Positions 1 through 6,457 of a stretch of DNA of 11,986 nucleotides are shown here, piece by piece (the first letter of the stretch is position 1; each line of letters starts with the position of its first letter). The translations under genes and the position numbers were made by a program. Origin of the DNA: an uncultured Oscillospiraceae bacterium (GTDB lineage: Bacteria; Bacillota; Clostridia; Oscillospirales; Ruminococcaceae); assembly GCA_902489475.1 (NCBI GenBank), contig CABUAH010000057.1:1-11986 (forward strand), in the 5' to 3' direction. The notes beneath the pieces are model-generated. The model searched no databases, was not told where the DNA came from, and worked only from the letters and a program-made list of their open reading frames with translations.

Positions 1-97
1 CATATTTTGAAGTTACTTCTCTTCTTTTTTGGGTCACATCATTTTAACACATACAAAAACGATTGACAATGGACAATGTGCAATTTTAATTCAGAAG

Positions 98-116
98 TCG
101 AAATTAGGAATTTCGA
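98..116. repeat. short AT-rich perfect hairpin
   Basis: TCGAAATT (98-105) and AATTTCGA (109-116) form an 8-bp perfect inverted repeat around AGG. Just upstream are degenerate tandem copies of a GACAAT-like unit (64-84). It lies upstream of the proposed pgk promoter and has no T-run, so it is not an obvious terminator. It may be a degenerate intergenic repeat; no function is assigned. Confidence 0.4.
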
Positions 117-166
117 ATAGATTGTTAAATTAATGACAAAATAAGAAAAATATACCTTTTATCCAC

Positions 167-195
167 TTGTATTTTGGATTAAAATGGTATACAAT
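167..195 (+). promoter_or_regulatory. candidate sigma-A promoter for pgk
   Basis: A -35-like TTGTAT (167-172) and a -10-like TACAAT (190-195) are separated by exactly 17 bp. The -10 matches TATAAT at 5 of 6 positions; the -35 matches only at its TTG core. Transcription would start near 202, giving pgk a structured leader of about 206 nt. No better promoter was seen closer to the gene. Confidence 0.5.
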
Positions 196-234
196 ATATT
201 TAGCGTAAAACGCAAATTATGAGTCCGTATAACT

Positions 235-337
235 GTGAACGGATGTCCCCCGCCTCTTAGGCGGTGTTCATCTACGTCTTTCAGTAGGGGACTTAAATCC
301 CCTACTGAAATCCTAAGCGGCTTCGCCACTCGTTCAC
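235..337. repeat. nested inverted-repeat element in the pgk leader
   Basis: This GC-rich stretch of about 103 bp in AT-rich surroundings is symmetric around position 295. The core is a perfect 13-bp stem, TTTCAGTAGGGGA (279-291) with TCCCCTACTGAAA (298-310), around a 6-nt loop. Outside it, CCGC...TTAGG (250-261) can pair with CCTAAGCGG (312-320) if CTC bulges out, and GTGAAC (235-240) is the exact complement of GTTCAC (332-337). A competing local hairpin, CCGCCT/AGGCGG (250-255 with 259-264), can be framed by TGAAC/GTTCA (236-240 with 266-270). No T-run follows any stem, so it is not an intrinsic terminator. It could be a MITE-like intergenic repeat or a structured leader RNA; it matches no riboswitch I recognise. 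The rest of 1-407 holds only the signals listed separately. Confidence 0.6.
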
Positions 338-343
338 TTGTTA

Positions 344-367
344 AATAACGGGGCGGTGCCCCTTATT
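344..367 (+). promoter_or_regulatory. hairpin just upstream of the pgk ribosome site
   Basis: GGGGC (350-354) pairs with GCCCC (358-362) around GGT, and the stem extends with AATAA (344-348) and TTATT (363-367) past one bulged C. It ends about 25 nt before the pgk GAGAGG ribosome site (393-398). It could affect leader stability or initiation; this is inferred from position only. Confidence 0.45.
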
Positions 368-407
368 GAATCGGAGTCAAATATATTTATAAGAGAGGTT
401 ATTTAAT

Positions 408-1622
408 ATGGCAGGACTTAACAAGGTTACTGTTGACGATTTAAACGTCAAAGGTAAGAAGATTTTGGTCAGAGTGGATTTTAACGTTCCTCTTAACGAC
501 GGAAAAATTACAAATGACAACAGAATCACAGCAGCTCTTCCGACAATCAACAAGCTTGTTGCAGAGGGCGGTAAGGTTGTTTTGTGTTCTCATTTAGGTA
601 AGCCTAAGAACGGACCTGAGGATAAGTTTTCACTTGCTCCGGCAGCACAAAGACTTGCAGAGCTTGTTGATGCAAAGGTAACATTTGCTAAAGACGACAC
701 AGTTGTAGGTGAAAATGCTAAGAAAGCTGTAGCTGAGATGAATGACGGCGAAATTGTAGTTTTGGAAAATACAAGATTCAGAGGCGCTGAGGAAACTAAG
801 AACGGCGAAGAATTTGCTAAAGAGCTTGCTGATTTAGTTGACAATGAAGTTTTCGTTATGGACGCTTTCGGTTCTGCTCACAGAGCGCACGCTTCAACTG
901 CCGGCGTAACAAAGTTCGTTAAGGAAACAGCAGTAGGATATCTTATGCAAAAGGAAATCAACTTCCTCGGAAATGCAGTTGAAGATCCTGTAAGACCGTT
1001 CGTAGCAATTTTGGGCGGAGCAAAGGTAGCTGATAAGCTCAACGTAATCTCAAACCTGATTGAAAAATGCGACACTTTAATCATCGGCGGTGGAATGGCA
1101 TATACATTCTTAAAGGCACAGGGTAAAGAGGTTGGAACTTCCTTGGTTGACGATACAAAGCTTGACTATTGCAAGGAAATGATTGAAAAGGCTAAGGCTA
1201 ACGGAAAACAGCTTTTGCTTCCTGTTGATACAACAATTGCGGACGCATTCCCTGATCCGATCGACGGTGATATTGAGGTGTATGTTTCTGATACAATTCC
1301 TGCTGACAAGATGGGACTTGATATCGGAACAAAGACAGCTGAGCTTTATGCTGACGCTGTTAAGAGCGCAAAGACAGTTGTTTGGAATGGACCTATGGGA
1401 GTATTTGAGAATCCAACTCTTGCAAAGGGTACTATAGCTGTTGCACAAGCACTTGCTGATACAGACGCTACAACAATTATCGGCGGAGGAGATTCGGCTG
1501 CTGCTGTAATTTCTCTCGGATTTGCAGATAAGATGAGCCATATTTCGACCGGCGGCGGAGCATCTCTTGAGTATCTTGAGGGCAAGGTTCTTCCCGGAAT
1601 TGCAGTAATTGCAGACAAGTAA
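408..1622 (+). CDS. pgk: phosphoglycerate kinase
   Basis: This cytosolic glycolytic enzyme transfers phosphate from 1,3-bisphosphoglycerate to ADP, giving ATP and 3-phosphoglycerate. The 404 residues are the normal bacterial length. The N-terminal substrate domain shows VRVDFNVPL (21-29), SHLGKPK (61-67, where most relatives have SHLGRPK), ENTRF (120-124) and DAFGSAHRAHAST (152-164). The nucleotide domain shows GGAKVADK (203-210), GGGMAYTF (227-234), WNGPMGVFE (326-334), GGGDSAAAV (359-367) and STGGGASLEYLEG (380-392). The ATG at 408 follows GAGAGG by 9 nt. The gene lies 66 bp before tpiA in the same direction, and a hairpin sits between them, so the two are probably cotranscribed with possible tuning. 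GAPDH, often the upstream neighbour, is not in the window. Confidence 0.98.
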   Translation: MAGLNKVTVDDLNVKGKKILVRVDFNVPLNDGKITNDNRITAALPTINKLVAEGGKVVLCSHLGKPKNGPEDKFSLAPAAQRLAELVDAKVTFAKDDTVVGENAKKAVAEMNDGEIVVLENTRFRGAEETKNGEEFAKELADLVDNEVFVMDAFGSAHRAHASTAGVTKFVKETAVGYLMQKEINFLGNAVEDPVRPFVAILGGAKVADKLNVISNLIEKCDTLIIGGGMAYTFLKAQGKEVGTSLVDDTKLDYCKEMIEKAKANGKQLLLPVDTTIADAFPDPIDGDIEVYVSDTIPADKMGLDIGTKTAELYADAVKSAKTVVWNGPMGVFENPTLAKGTIAVAQALADTDATTIIGGGDSAAAVISLGFADKMSHISTGGGASLEYLEGKVLPGIAVIADK

Positions 1623-1632
1623 GAAATCTTTC

Positions 1633-1663
1633 GGGATTGTCCTAAATTTTGGACAATCCCTTT
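1633..1663 (+). terminator. pgk-tpiA intercistronic hairpin (weak terminator or processing site)
   Basis: GGGATTGTCC (1633-1642) and GGACAATCCC (1651-1660) make a perfect 10-bp stem with an 8-nt loop, 10 nt after the pgk stop codon. Only three Ts follow, so termination should be partial at best. Such a stem could protect the pgk 3' end or lower tpiA expression relative to pgk. Confidence 0.5.
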
Positions 1664-1688
1664 ATGCTGAAACAAAGGAGAAATGACA

Positions 1689-2465
1689 ATGAAGAAAAGT
1701 GTAAGAAAGGCAATAATTGCCGGAAACTGGAAAATGAATAAAACTCGTCCTGAGGCAAAGGAGCTTCTTGAAGCAATCAAGCCGCTCGTTGCAAACGCAG
1801 ACGGAAAGGTAGAGGTAGTAGCTTGCGTACCTTTCACAAACCTTGAAACAGCAATCGCTGCAACAGAGGGTTCAAACATCAAGATCGGCGCTGAAAATGT
1901 TCATTTTGAAAAGAGCGGCGCATATACGGGCGAAATTTCCGCAGATATGCTGGTTGAACTTGGAGTTGAGTATGTAGTTATCGGACACAGCGAGAGAAGA
2001 CAGTATTTTGCTGAAACCGATGAAACAGTTAACAAGAGAACAAAGGCAGCTTTAGCAGCAGGTCTTAAGCCGATCGTATGTGTAGGAGAGCTTTTGTGGG
2101 AGCGTGAGTGCAATATTACAGAAGAGGTTATCGCTCGTCAGATCAAGCTTGACCTTTATGATGTATCTGCTGAGGATGTTAAAAAGACAGTTATTGCTTA
2201 TGAGCCTGTTTGGGCGATCGGAACAGGAAAGACTGCTACATCAGACCAGGCTGAGGAAGTTTGTGCGCTTATCCGCAGAACTTTGGCTAAGCTTTATGAT
2301 GAGGAAACAGCTGAGGCTGTTACAATTCAGTACGGCGGTTCAATGAATGCAGGAAATTGTGCAGAGCTTTTATCTAAAGAAAATGTAGACGGCGGACTTA
2401 TCGGCGGTGCTTCTCTTAAGGCAGCTGATTTTAACACTATTGTTCAGGCAGCAGTTGAGGGCTGA
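1689..2465 (+). CDS. tpiA: triosephosphate isomerase
   Basis: This cytosolic enzyme interconverts dihydroxyacetone phosphate and glyceraldehyde 3-phosphate. With the start at 1689 the protein has 258 residues, close to the usual 250. It shows the TIM-barrel signatures: GNWKMN with the electrophilic lysine K15, IGHSERR with the general-base-assisting histidine H100, AYEPVWAIGTGK with catalytic glutamate E172 and the mobile loop 6, and QYGGSMN plus DGGLIGGASL near the C-terminus for phosphate binding. An ATG at 1683 is in frame, but the AAAGGAG ribosome site (1674-1680) is only 2 nt from it and 8 nt from the ATG at 1689, so 1689 is preferred. A small deviation is CVGELLWERE where most relatives have CVGETLEERE. 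The function is not in doubt; only the start is open by two codons. Confidence 0.97.
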   Translation: MKKSVRKAIIAGNWKMNKTRPEAKELLEAIKPLVANADGKVEVVACVPFTNLETAIAATEGSNIKIGAENVHFEKSGAYTGEISADMLVELGVEYVVIGHSERRQYFAETDETVNKRTKAALAAGLKPIVCVGELLWERECNITEEVIARQIKLDLYDVSAEDVKKTVIAYEPVWAIGTGKTATSDQAEEVCALIRRTLAKLYDEETAEAVTIQYGGSMNAGNCAELLSKENVDGGLIGGASLKAADFNTIVQAAVEG

Positions 2466-2685
2466 TTAATTGAGCAAGACAGTTTGCAAAGTCGATAAGT
2501 TCAGCTGCAATTTTTCAACAAGATCAAAGATTACCAAACAGCTTTAAGATAATATACAAATATGCCGAGTAGGGCTTAAAGCTTCATATGAGTTTCGTGG
2601 CACTTTGGGTAAATTTTGAGTTGCCTATTTTAGAGAAGCTTAAATTCGGTTAAATAATAATTATGATAGAATAAGGATGGATACT
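2466..2685. other. intergenic gap without recognised elements
   Basis: These 220 bp after tpiA are AT-rich. I see no strong terminator hairpin and no clear promoter. A weak pair, TTGAGT (2616-2621) and TTAAAT (2640-2645) with an 18-bp spacer, could drive the next gene, but the match is poor. The gap carries no long open frame or recognisable gene remnant. Confidence 0.4.
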
Positions 2686-3174
2686 ATGCCAACTAAAAAC
2701 TTTAGCAAAGTGTTTATGTTGATTTTTCTTGCGCTCTATATTTGGTTTGCTATTATGTTGATTCCGGATTTTATGGGAGCGTCTGTAGGAGATACAACTT
2801 TGCTGTTCCTTGACGGTGGAAGTGTGGGACTTCAAAAATATCAAGATTTAGTATCATTAAATCCTGATTTTATGCTTTTTCTATTTGTGGCTTTAACGGT
2901 AATATGTATAATAAGTGTAAAATTTAAATTTACCGTTTTGGCTTTGGCAATTTCTGATTTAATTTTTGCAGTGTTAACAGTGCTGGTTCATTATAAAACA
3001 TTGTTGTTTGAACCTTTCAAGCACGGTGACGAAATGATTGGATCGTATTTTTATATTTTACAATGGGTTTGGTTTGCTTGGATAACGTTTGCTGTGGTCG
3101 CAGTGTATTGTGTCGCATTAGTAGTGACAAAAGTTGCAGGTAAAAAGGATGTAGCAAGAACGTCTGTTTTATAA
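2686..3174 (+). CDS. small four-helix membrane protein of unknown function
   Basis: I do not recognise the family. The 162-residue product has about four hydrophobic helices (roughly residues 8-26, 62-78, 81-101 and 121-147), a 35-residue segment between helices 1 and 2 that contains acidic residues, and a short basic C-terminal tail (AGKKDVARTSVL). It has no cleavable signal peptide, so it is probably an integral inner-membrane protein. The ATG at 2686 sits 5 nt after AAGGATGG (2673-2680); an in-frame ATG at 2677 overlaps that ribosome site and is less likely. The gene lies between tpiA and gpmI in the same direction, but codon use is more AT-rich and ATA-rich than in its glycolytic neighbours, which suggests weak expression. 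Nothing in the sequence ties it to glycolysis beyond position. Confidence 0.75.
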   Translation: MPTKNFSKVFMLIFLALYIWFAIMLIPDFMGASVGDTTLLFLDGGSVGLQKYQDLVSLNPDFMLFLFVALTVICIISVKFKFTVLALAISDLIFAVLTVLVHYKTLLFEPFKHGDEMIGSYFYILQWVWFAWITFAVVAVYCVALVVTKVAGKKDVARTSVL

Positions 3175-3276
3175 CTGCAAATAATGTGAATCGGAGTTGT
3201 GACCTTGTTGAATGCTGATAATAGCTTTTTAGCGGTAACTCTGCCGTAAAATAATATAAAAAGGAGTATATAAATT

Positions 3277-4854
3277 ATGGCTAATAAAAAACCAGTTGTT
3301 TTAGTAGTAATGGACGGCGTTGGATATTCCGTAACAGGTCTTGGCGATGCCGTATCTGAAGCTAACACACCTACTCTTGACAAGCTTTTAAAAACCTGCC
3401 CTAATACATCGTTAAAGGCGCACGGCGGAGCTGTTGGACTTCCTACAGACGATGATATGGGCAACTCAGAAGTAGGACATAACGCACTTGGCTGCGGACA
3501 GATCTATTCTCAGGGTGCAAAGCTTGTTAATGAGTCAATAGAGAGCGGAAAGATGTTTGAAAGCGATACATGGAATGAAGTAGTTGGAAACTGTAAGGAA
3601 AAGTCGTCCTCACTTCACTTTATCGGACTTCTTTCAGACGGAAACGTTCACTCAAACATATCTCATCTGGAAAAAATGATTACAAAGGCAAAAGAGGACG
3701 GCGTAACAAAAGTAAGATGTCATATTCTTTTGGACGGAAGAGATGTTCCGGCAACATCTGCTTTGCAGTACGTTGACGAGCTTGAGAACCATTTGAAGAG
3801 CTTAAACGATGCTTCATTCGACGCTAAGATCGCATCGGGCGGCGGAAGAATGAAGATCACTATGGACAGATATCAGGCTGACTGGGCAATGGTTAAGAAC
3901 GGTTGGGATACCCACGTTCTCGGAAAAGGCAGACAGTTTGAAAATGCAACAATCGCAATTGAAACCGCAAGAAAAGAAAACGACGGCATAATTGATCAGG
4001 ATCTTCCTGCTTTCGTAATTGCTGAAAACGGAGAGCCTGTTGGCAAAATCCTTGACGGCGACAGCGTTATTCTCTTTAACTTCAGAGGCGATAGAGCAAT
4101 TGAGCTTTCAATGGCATTTGACGATGCGGATTTCGATAAATTTGACAGAGAGTTTGTTCCAAGTGTTGTATACGCTGGAATGCTTCAGTATGACGGAGAT
4201 TTGAATCTTCCGAAGAAGTATCTTGTTAATCCGCCTGAGATTACAAACACTCTTTCCGAGGTTTTGGTTAAGGCAGGAGTTAATCAGTATGCTGTTTCAG
4301 AAACTCAGAAGTACGGACACGTTACTTACTTTTGGAACGGAAACAGAAGTGAAAAGTTCTCTGAGGAGCTTGAAACATGGACTGAAATTCCGTCCGACAA
4401 GGTTTCGTTTGACGAACGTCCGTGGATGAAGTCTGCTGAGGTAACGGATGATCTTATTAATGCAATAAAGTCAGGCAAGTACGGATTTTTAAGATGTAAC
4501 TATCCTAACGGTGACATGGTAGGTCATACGGGAAATATGGACGCAACTATTGTCGGCGTTGAATCTGTTGACCTCGGTCTTGCAAGACTTTTAAAAGTGG
4601 TTGACGAGTGCAATTGTACGCTTTTGGTAACTGCCGATCACGGAAATGCTGATGAGATGATCGAGAAAAACAAGAAGGGCGAGCTTCAGACAAGAACTGC
4701 TCACTCACTAAACCGTGTGCCGTTCATAATCTATGACAAGGATACAACATACGAGATAAAGGACGGAAATTACGGACTTGCAAACGTAGCTCCGACAGTT
4801 CTAAAGATTTTAGGAATTGAAGCTCCTGACTGTTGGGAGGACAGCATGGTTTAA
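3277..4854 (+). CDS. gpmI: 2,3-bisphosphoglycerate-independent phosphoglycerate mutase
   Basis: This enzyme interconverts 3-phosphoglycerate and 2-phosphoglycerate without a cofactor. It uses two metal ions (normally Mn) and a phosphoserine intermediate, in the alkaline phosphatase superfamily. It has 525 residues; the family usually has about 510-560. Visible features are VVMDG with metal ligand D13, MGNSEVGHNALG with catalytic S64, DGNVHS with H125, DGRD (153-156), FNFRGDR (267-273), NGDMVGHTG (411-419), TADHGNADEM with D454 and H455, and H476 in AHSLNRVPF. The wording around these motifs (LKAHG-AVGLPTDDDMGNSEVGHNALG, GGGRM-TMDRY, AGMLQYDG, FWNGNRS) is that of the plant/protist subtype rather than E. 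coli GpmM. The ATG follows AAAGGAG (3260-3266) by 10 nt. No convincing promoter was found directly upstream. A clear terminator follows. Confidence 0.97.
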   Translation: MANKKPVVLVVMDGVGYSVTGLGDAVSEANTPTLDKLLKTCPNTSLKAHGGAVGLPTDDDMGNSEVGHNALGCGQIYSQGAKLVNESIESGKMFESDTWNEVVGNCKEKSSSLHFIGLLSDGNVHSNISHLEKMITKAKEDGVTKVRCHILLDGRDVPATSALQYVDELENHLKSLNDASFDAKIASGGGRMKITMDRYQADWAMVKNGWDTHVLGKGRQFENATIAIETARKENDGIIDQDLPAFVIAENGEPVGKILDGDSVILFNFRGDRAIELSMAFDDADFDKFDREFVPSVVYAGMLQYDGDLNLPKKYLVNPPEITNTLSEVLVKAGVNQYAVSETQKYGHVTYFWNGNRSEKFSEELETWTEIPSDKVSFDERPWMKSAEVTDDLINAIKSGKYGFLRCNYPNGDMVGHTGNMDATIVGVESVDLGLARLLKVVDECNCTLLVTADHGNADEMIEKNKKGELQTRTAHSLNRVPFIIYDKDTTYEIKDGNYGLANVAPTVLKILGIEAPDCWEDSMV

Positions 4855-4874
4855 CGACCAAAATATAAATATTT

Positions 4875-4908
4875 TAAAGGCACGCTTTTAGCATGCCTTT
4901 ATTTTTTG
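4875..4908 (+). terminator. intrinsic terminator of gpmI
   Basis: AAAGGCACGC (4876-4885) pairs with GCATGCCTTT (4891-4900) with one C-A mismatch, and T4875 with A4901 extends the stem. A T-rich tract (4902-4907) follows. It lies about 20 nt after the gpmI stop codon and closes the glycolytic group. Confidence 0.85.
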
Positions 4909-5040
4909 CCTTAGTTAAGCTGAATCTATAATAAAATTAATTTGTTGAATCAATAAATTAAAATAATTTGTGAAAAGTATACAATATAAATTGATATAAT
5001 TATGCAATCATACAAACTTTAAGAGAATATCAGAAACATA

Positions 5041-5068
5041 TTGAATTTTTACTGAGATATGTTATGAT
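5041..5068 (+). promoter_or_regulatory. candidate promoter for the membrane protein/lipoprotein pair
   Basis: TTGAAT (5041-5046) and TATGAT (5063-5068) are 16 bp apart. Transcription would start near 5075 and give a leader of about 168 nt before the 5243 gene, holding the stem-loop at 5114-5170. The match is moderate. Confidence 0.4.
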
Positions 5069-5097
5069 AAAGATAGAATTATTATAATTTTTTGTGT

Positions 5098-5178
5098 ATG
5101 ACATTATTTTGGAGAATATCCCTAGCCGAGCGATGGTATTTGGCTGAGATTAAAATGAAAGGGGATATTCCGATGTAA
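5098..5178 (+). CDS. possible 26-codon leader ORF
   Basis: An ATG at 5098 opens a 26-residue frame (starts MTLFWRISLAERWY, ends KGDIPM) that stops at TAA 5176-5178. Its sense codons cover the whole 5114-5170 stem-loop. No Shine-Dalgarno sequence precedes the ATG, so translation is doubtful and the frame may be chance. It does not resemble an attenuation peptide with runs of one amino acid. No family is recognised. Confidence 0.2.
   Translation: MTLFWRISLAERWYLAEIKMKGDIPM
5114..5170 (+). promoter_or_regulatory. 57-nt stem-loop in the leader of the 5243 gene
   Basis: GAATATCCC (5114-5122) and GGGATATTC (5162-5170) form a 9-bp perfect outer stem. Inside, AGCC (5124-5127) can pair with GGCT (5142-5145). 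The segment GGCTGAGATT (5142-5151) recalls the conserved GGCUGAGA of the TPP riboswitch, but the second TPP arm (CCTGAT...GGGA) is absent. No T-run follows, so it is not a terminator. It could be a regulatory leader RNA of unknown type. Apart from this, the micro-ORF and the promoter candidate, I see nothing in 4909-5242. Confidence 0.45.
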
Positions 5179-5242
5179 AGAGAATTTATTAAAAATCATA
5201 CGACGACTGTTTTGATACAGGGAAGTTTTTGGGAGGACAACA

Positions 5243-5821
5243 ATGAAACAAAAACTAACTTTTTTACAAGCAATGCCTTTTATTTTAATGCTTGCAGTAT
5301 TGTCAATTTCAAGAATTATTTTCGAGCTTGCTTATTCGGGGACCAGCTATACAGTAACAACAGCTGCTGCTTGCGTTCTTAGTATATTAATCATGGTGGT
5401 TGCTTTGGTAAAGTCGGCAAAATACAAAGTATATTTTATCTGTGCAATATCAACAGTTGCAATAATTTGTCTTTTGGTAAAGCTGATAATAGCGGCATTC
5501 AGCATTAAGCTTGATTTTGACATTCCGCTTTCTACATATGAGATAATATTTCTTTTTGTTTTGATTTATTTTACATTAATAGGTATTGTAAAGAAAAATA
5601 TAATCAGTATGTGTTTGGTTTTATTAGTAACAGCAGTTTATTTGACAATGTGGATTTTCTCTGATTCTTTAATTCCGCTTAGAAATACAATAGGCTTTAA
5701 CACCTACTTTGATTCACATGAGCTGTTCGTTATCTTATTCGGGTGGATAATTCTTATCGTTATTTCAATTGTTTCTCATTTATGCCCGAAGAAACCTACA
5801 CCAATTGGACAAGGAGCATAA
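5243..5821 (+). CDS. six-helix integral membrane protein of unknown function
   Basis: I do not recognise the family. The 192-residue protein is very hydrophobic, with about six predicted helices (roughly 10-30, 40-57, 62-87, 100-115, 119-139 and 160-180). It has short loops, one longer loop between helices 5 and 6 (141-159, containing SLIPLRNTIGFNTYFDSHE) and a short basic-proline tail (CPKKPTPIGQGA). It is probably an inner-membrane protein; no transporter or enzyme motif is visible. The ATG follows GGGAGG (5231-5236) by 6 nt. Its stop codon is one base before the ATG of the next gene, whose ribosome site lies inside this coding region, so the two are almost certainly cotranscribed and translationally coupled. 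AT-rich codon use suggests modest expression. Confidence 0.85.
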   Translation: MKQKLTFLQAMPFILMLAVLSISRIIFELAYSGTSYTVTTAAACVLSILIMVVALVKSAKYKVYFICAISTVAIICLLVKLIIAAFSIKLDFDIPLSTYEIIFLFVLIYFTLIGIVKKNIISMCLVLLVTAVYLTMWIFSDSLIPLRNTIGFNTYFDSHELFVILFGWIILIVISIVSHLCPKKPTPIGQGA

Positions 5822-5822
5822 T

Positions 5823-6275
5823 ATGAAAAAACTTATTTTTATAACAGTAATCGCAATTATGACTTTTGCTTTTTCAGCCTGTGGCGATAATAACGGTAGT
5901 ACTGATAATTTCTCAAGCAAAGTCACAACTACACAAGAAGCTTCTCAAATTGAAACAACAACTGAAGAAATGATTGACAACTGTTTACCTGACAAATTTT
6001 ACTATAACAAACTGTATGAGCATTTTATTTCCGATAGTCCGTATGAAGGCGAACTTTCCAAACTTGACCGTTCGTTGCTTGAGGGATACGAGTTTATAGG
6101 TCTTACCGCCTCAAAGGTTGAGTATGATGAAATACCGGACAAAAACCTTGTGTCGAGCGTTTATGACAAAGGAATACCTGTTTTGTATAACAAAACTAAG
6201 GACAACTTTATTTTCTGGTTTCAGGAGGATAACTACTGGGTCGAGCTTGTAGAATGGCCTATATATGAGGAATAA
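5823..6275 (+). CDS. small lipoprotein of unknown function
   Basis: The 150-residue product starts with a lipoprotein signal: MKK, a hydrophobic stretch (4-17) and FSAC with the lipidated cysteine at C20. Phe at -3 is a less common lipobox residue. A Ser/Thr/Gln-rich, low-complexity linker (about 22-52) follows, then a mainly acidic globular domain (about 53-150) rich in Tyr and Trp, ending VEWPIYEE. After signal peptidase II cleavage it would be anchored on the outer face of the membrane. The ATG at 5823 is chosen because AAGGAG (5811-5816) lies 6 nt upstream and the signal peptide begins exactly there; an in-frame upstream ATG at 5769 would add 18 residues that spoil the signal. It is coupled to the 5243 membrane protein, which suggests a shared role, perhaps as partners. 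A strong terminator follows. Confidence 0.85.
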   Translation: MKKLIFITVIAIMTFAFSACGDNNGSTDNFSSKVTTTQEASQIETTTEEMIDNCLPDKFYYNKLYEHFISDSPYEGELSKLDRSLLEGYEFIGLTASKVEYDEIPDKNLVSSVYDKGIPVLYNKTKDNFIFWFQEDNYWVELVEWPIYEE

Positions 6276-6280
6276 CAGTC

Positions 6281-6314
6281 AAAGACTGTGCAAAAAATGC
6301 ACAGTCTTTTCTTT
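6281..6314 (+). terminator. intrinsic terminator of the membrane protein/lipoprotein operon
   Basis: AAAGACTGTGCA (6281-6292) and TGCACAGTCTTT (6298-6309) form a perfect 12-bp stem around AAAAA, running into a T-rich tail (6307-6314). It is 5 nt after the lipoprotein stop codon. Confidence 0.92.
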
Positions 6315-6394
6315 GCCATAAATTAATAATTTGTAGTAAATGTAAAAAGAAGGTTGAATCTTTGCTTTTTGGTTGATTTGCATAAAAATAGCCC

Positions 6395-6423
6395 TTGACA
6401 ATTATGCAATATTACGGTACAAT
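6395..6423 (+). promoter_or_regulatory. sigma-A promoter of glgP
   Basis: A perfect -35 TTGACA (6395-6400), a 17-bp spacer and -10 TACAAT (6418-6423) lie 35 bp before the glgP start. Transcription should begin near 6430, giving a leader of about 28 nt with little room for other control elements. Confidence 0.88.
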
Positions 6424-6457
6424 TATGAAGAATGAAAATTTTATGGAGGTAAATAAT

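Noticed and set aside
9..40. Terminator at the left edge (GAAGT-T-ACTTC before a T-run)
   Set aside because: A 5-bp stem with a one-base loop is too weak; the upstream gene is not visible.
367..377. TGAATCGGAGT shared by the pgk leader and the gpmI leader (3187-3197)
   Set aside because: An 11-base match between two places in 12 kb is expected by chance several times over.
1346..1882. 178-codon minus-strand frame over pgk and tpiA
   Set aside because: It is antisense to two certain genes and spans their boundary; a shadow of biased codon use.
3193..3245. Imperfect hairpin upstream of gpmI (GAGTT..ACC with GGTAACTC)
   Set aside because: Pairing needs bulges and a long loop; not distinct enough from chance to list as an element.
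4977..4988. GTATACAATATA, also present in the pgk promoter (187-198), as a second promoter
   Set aside because: No acceptable -35 sequence lies 16-18 bp upstream of the -10-like TACAAT (4980-4985).
5142..5178. Possible TPP riboswitch, from GGCTGAGATT
   Set aside because: The second conserved arm (ACCTGATCTGG...GCGNAGGGA) is missing and the downstream genes have no link to thiamine. The string alone is too short to claim a riboswitch.
6395..6457. Longer glgP start at TTG 6395
   Set aside because: The TTG is the first half of the TTGACA -35 box and has no ribosome site; the ATG at 6458 has GGAGG at 8 nt.
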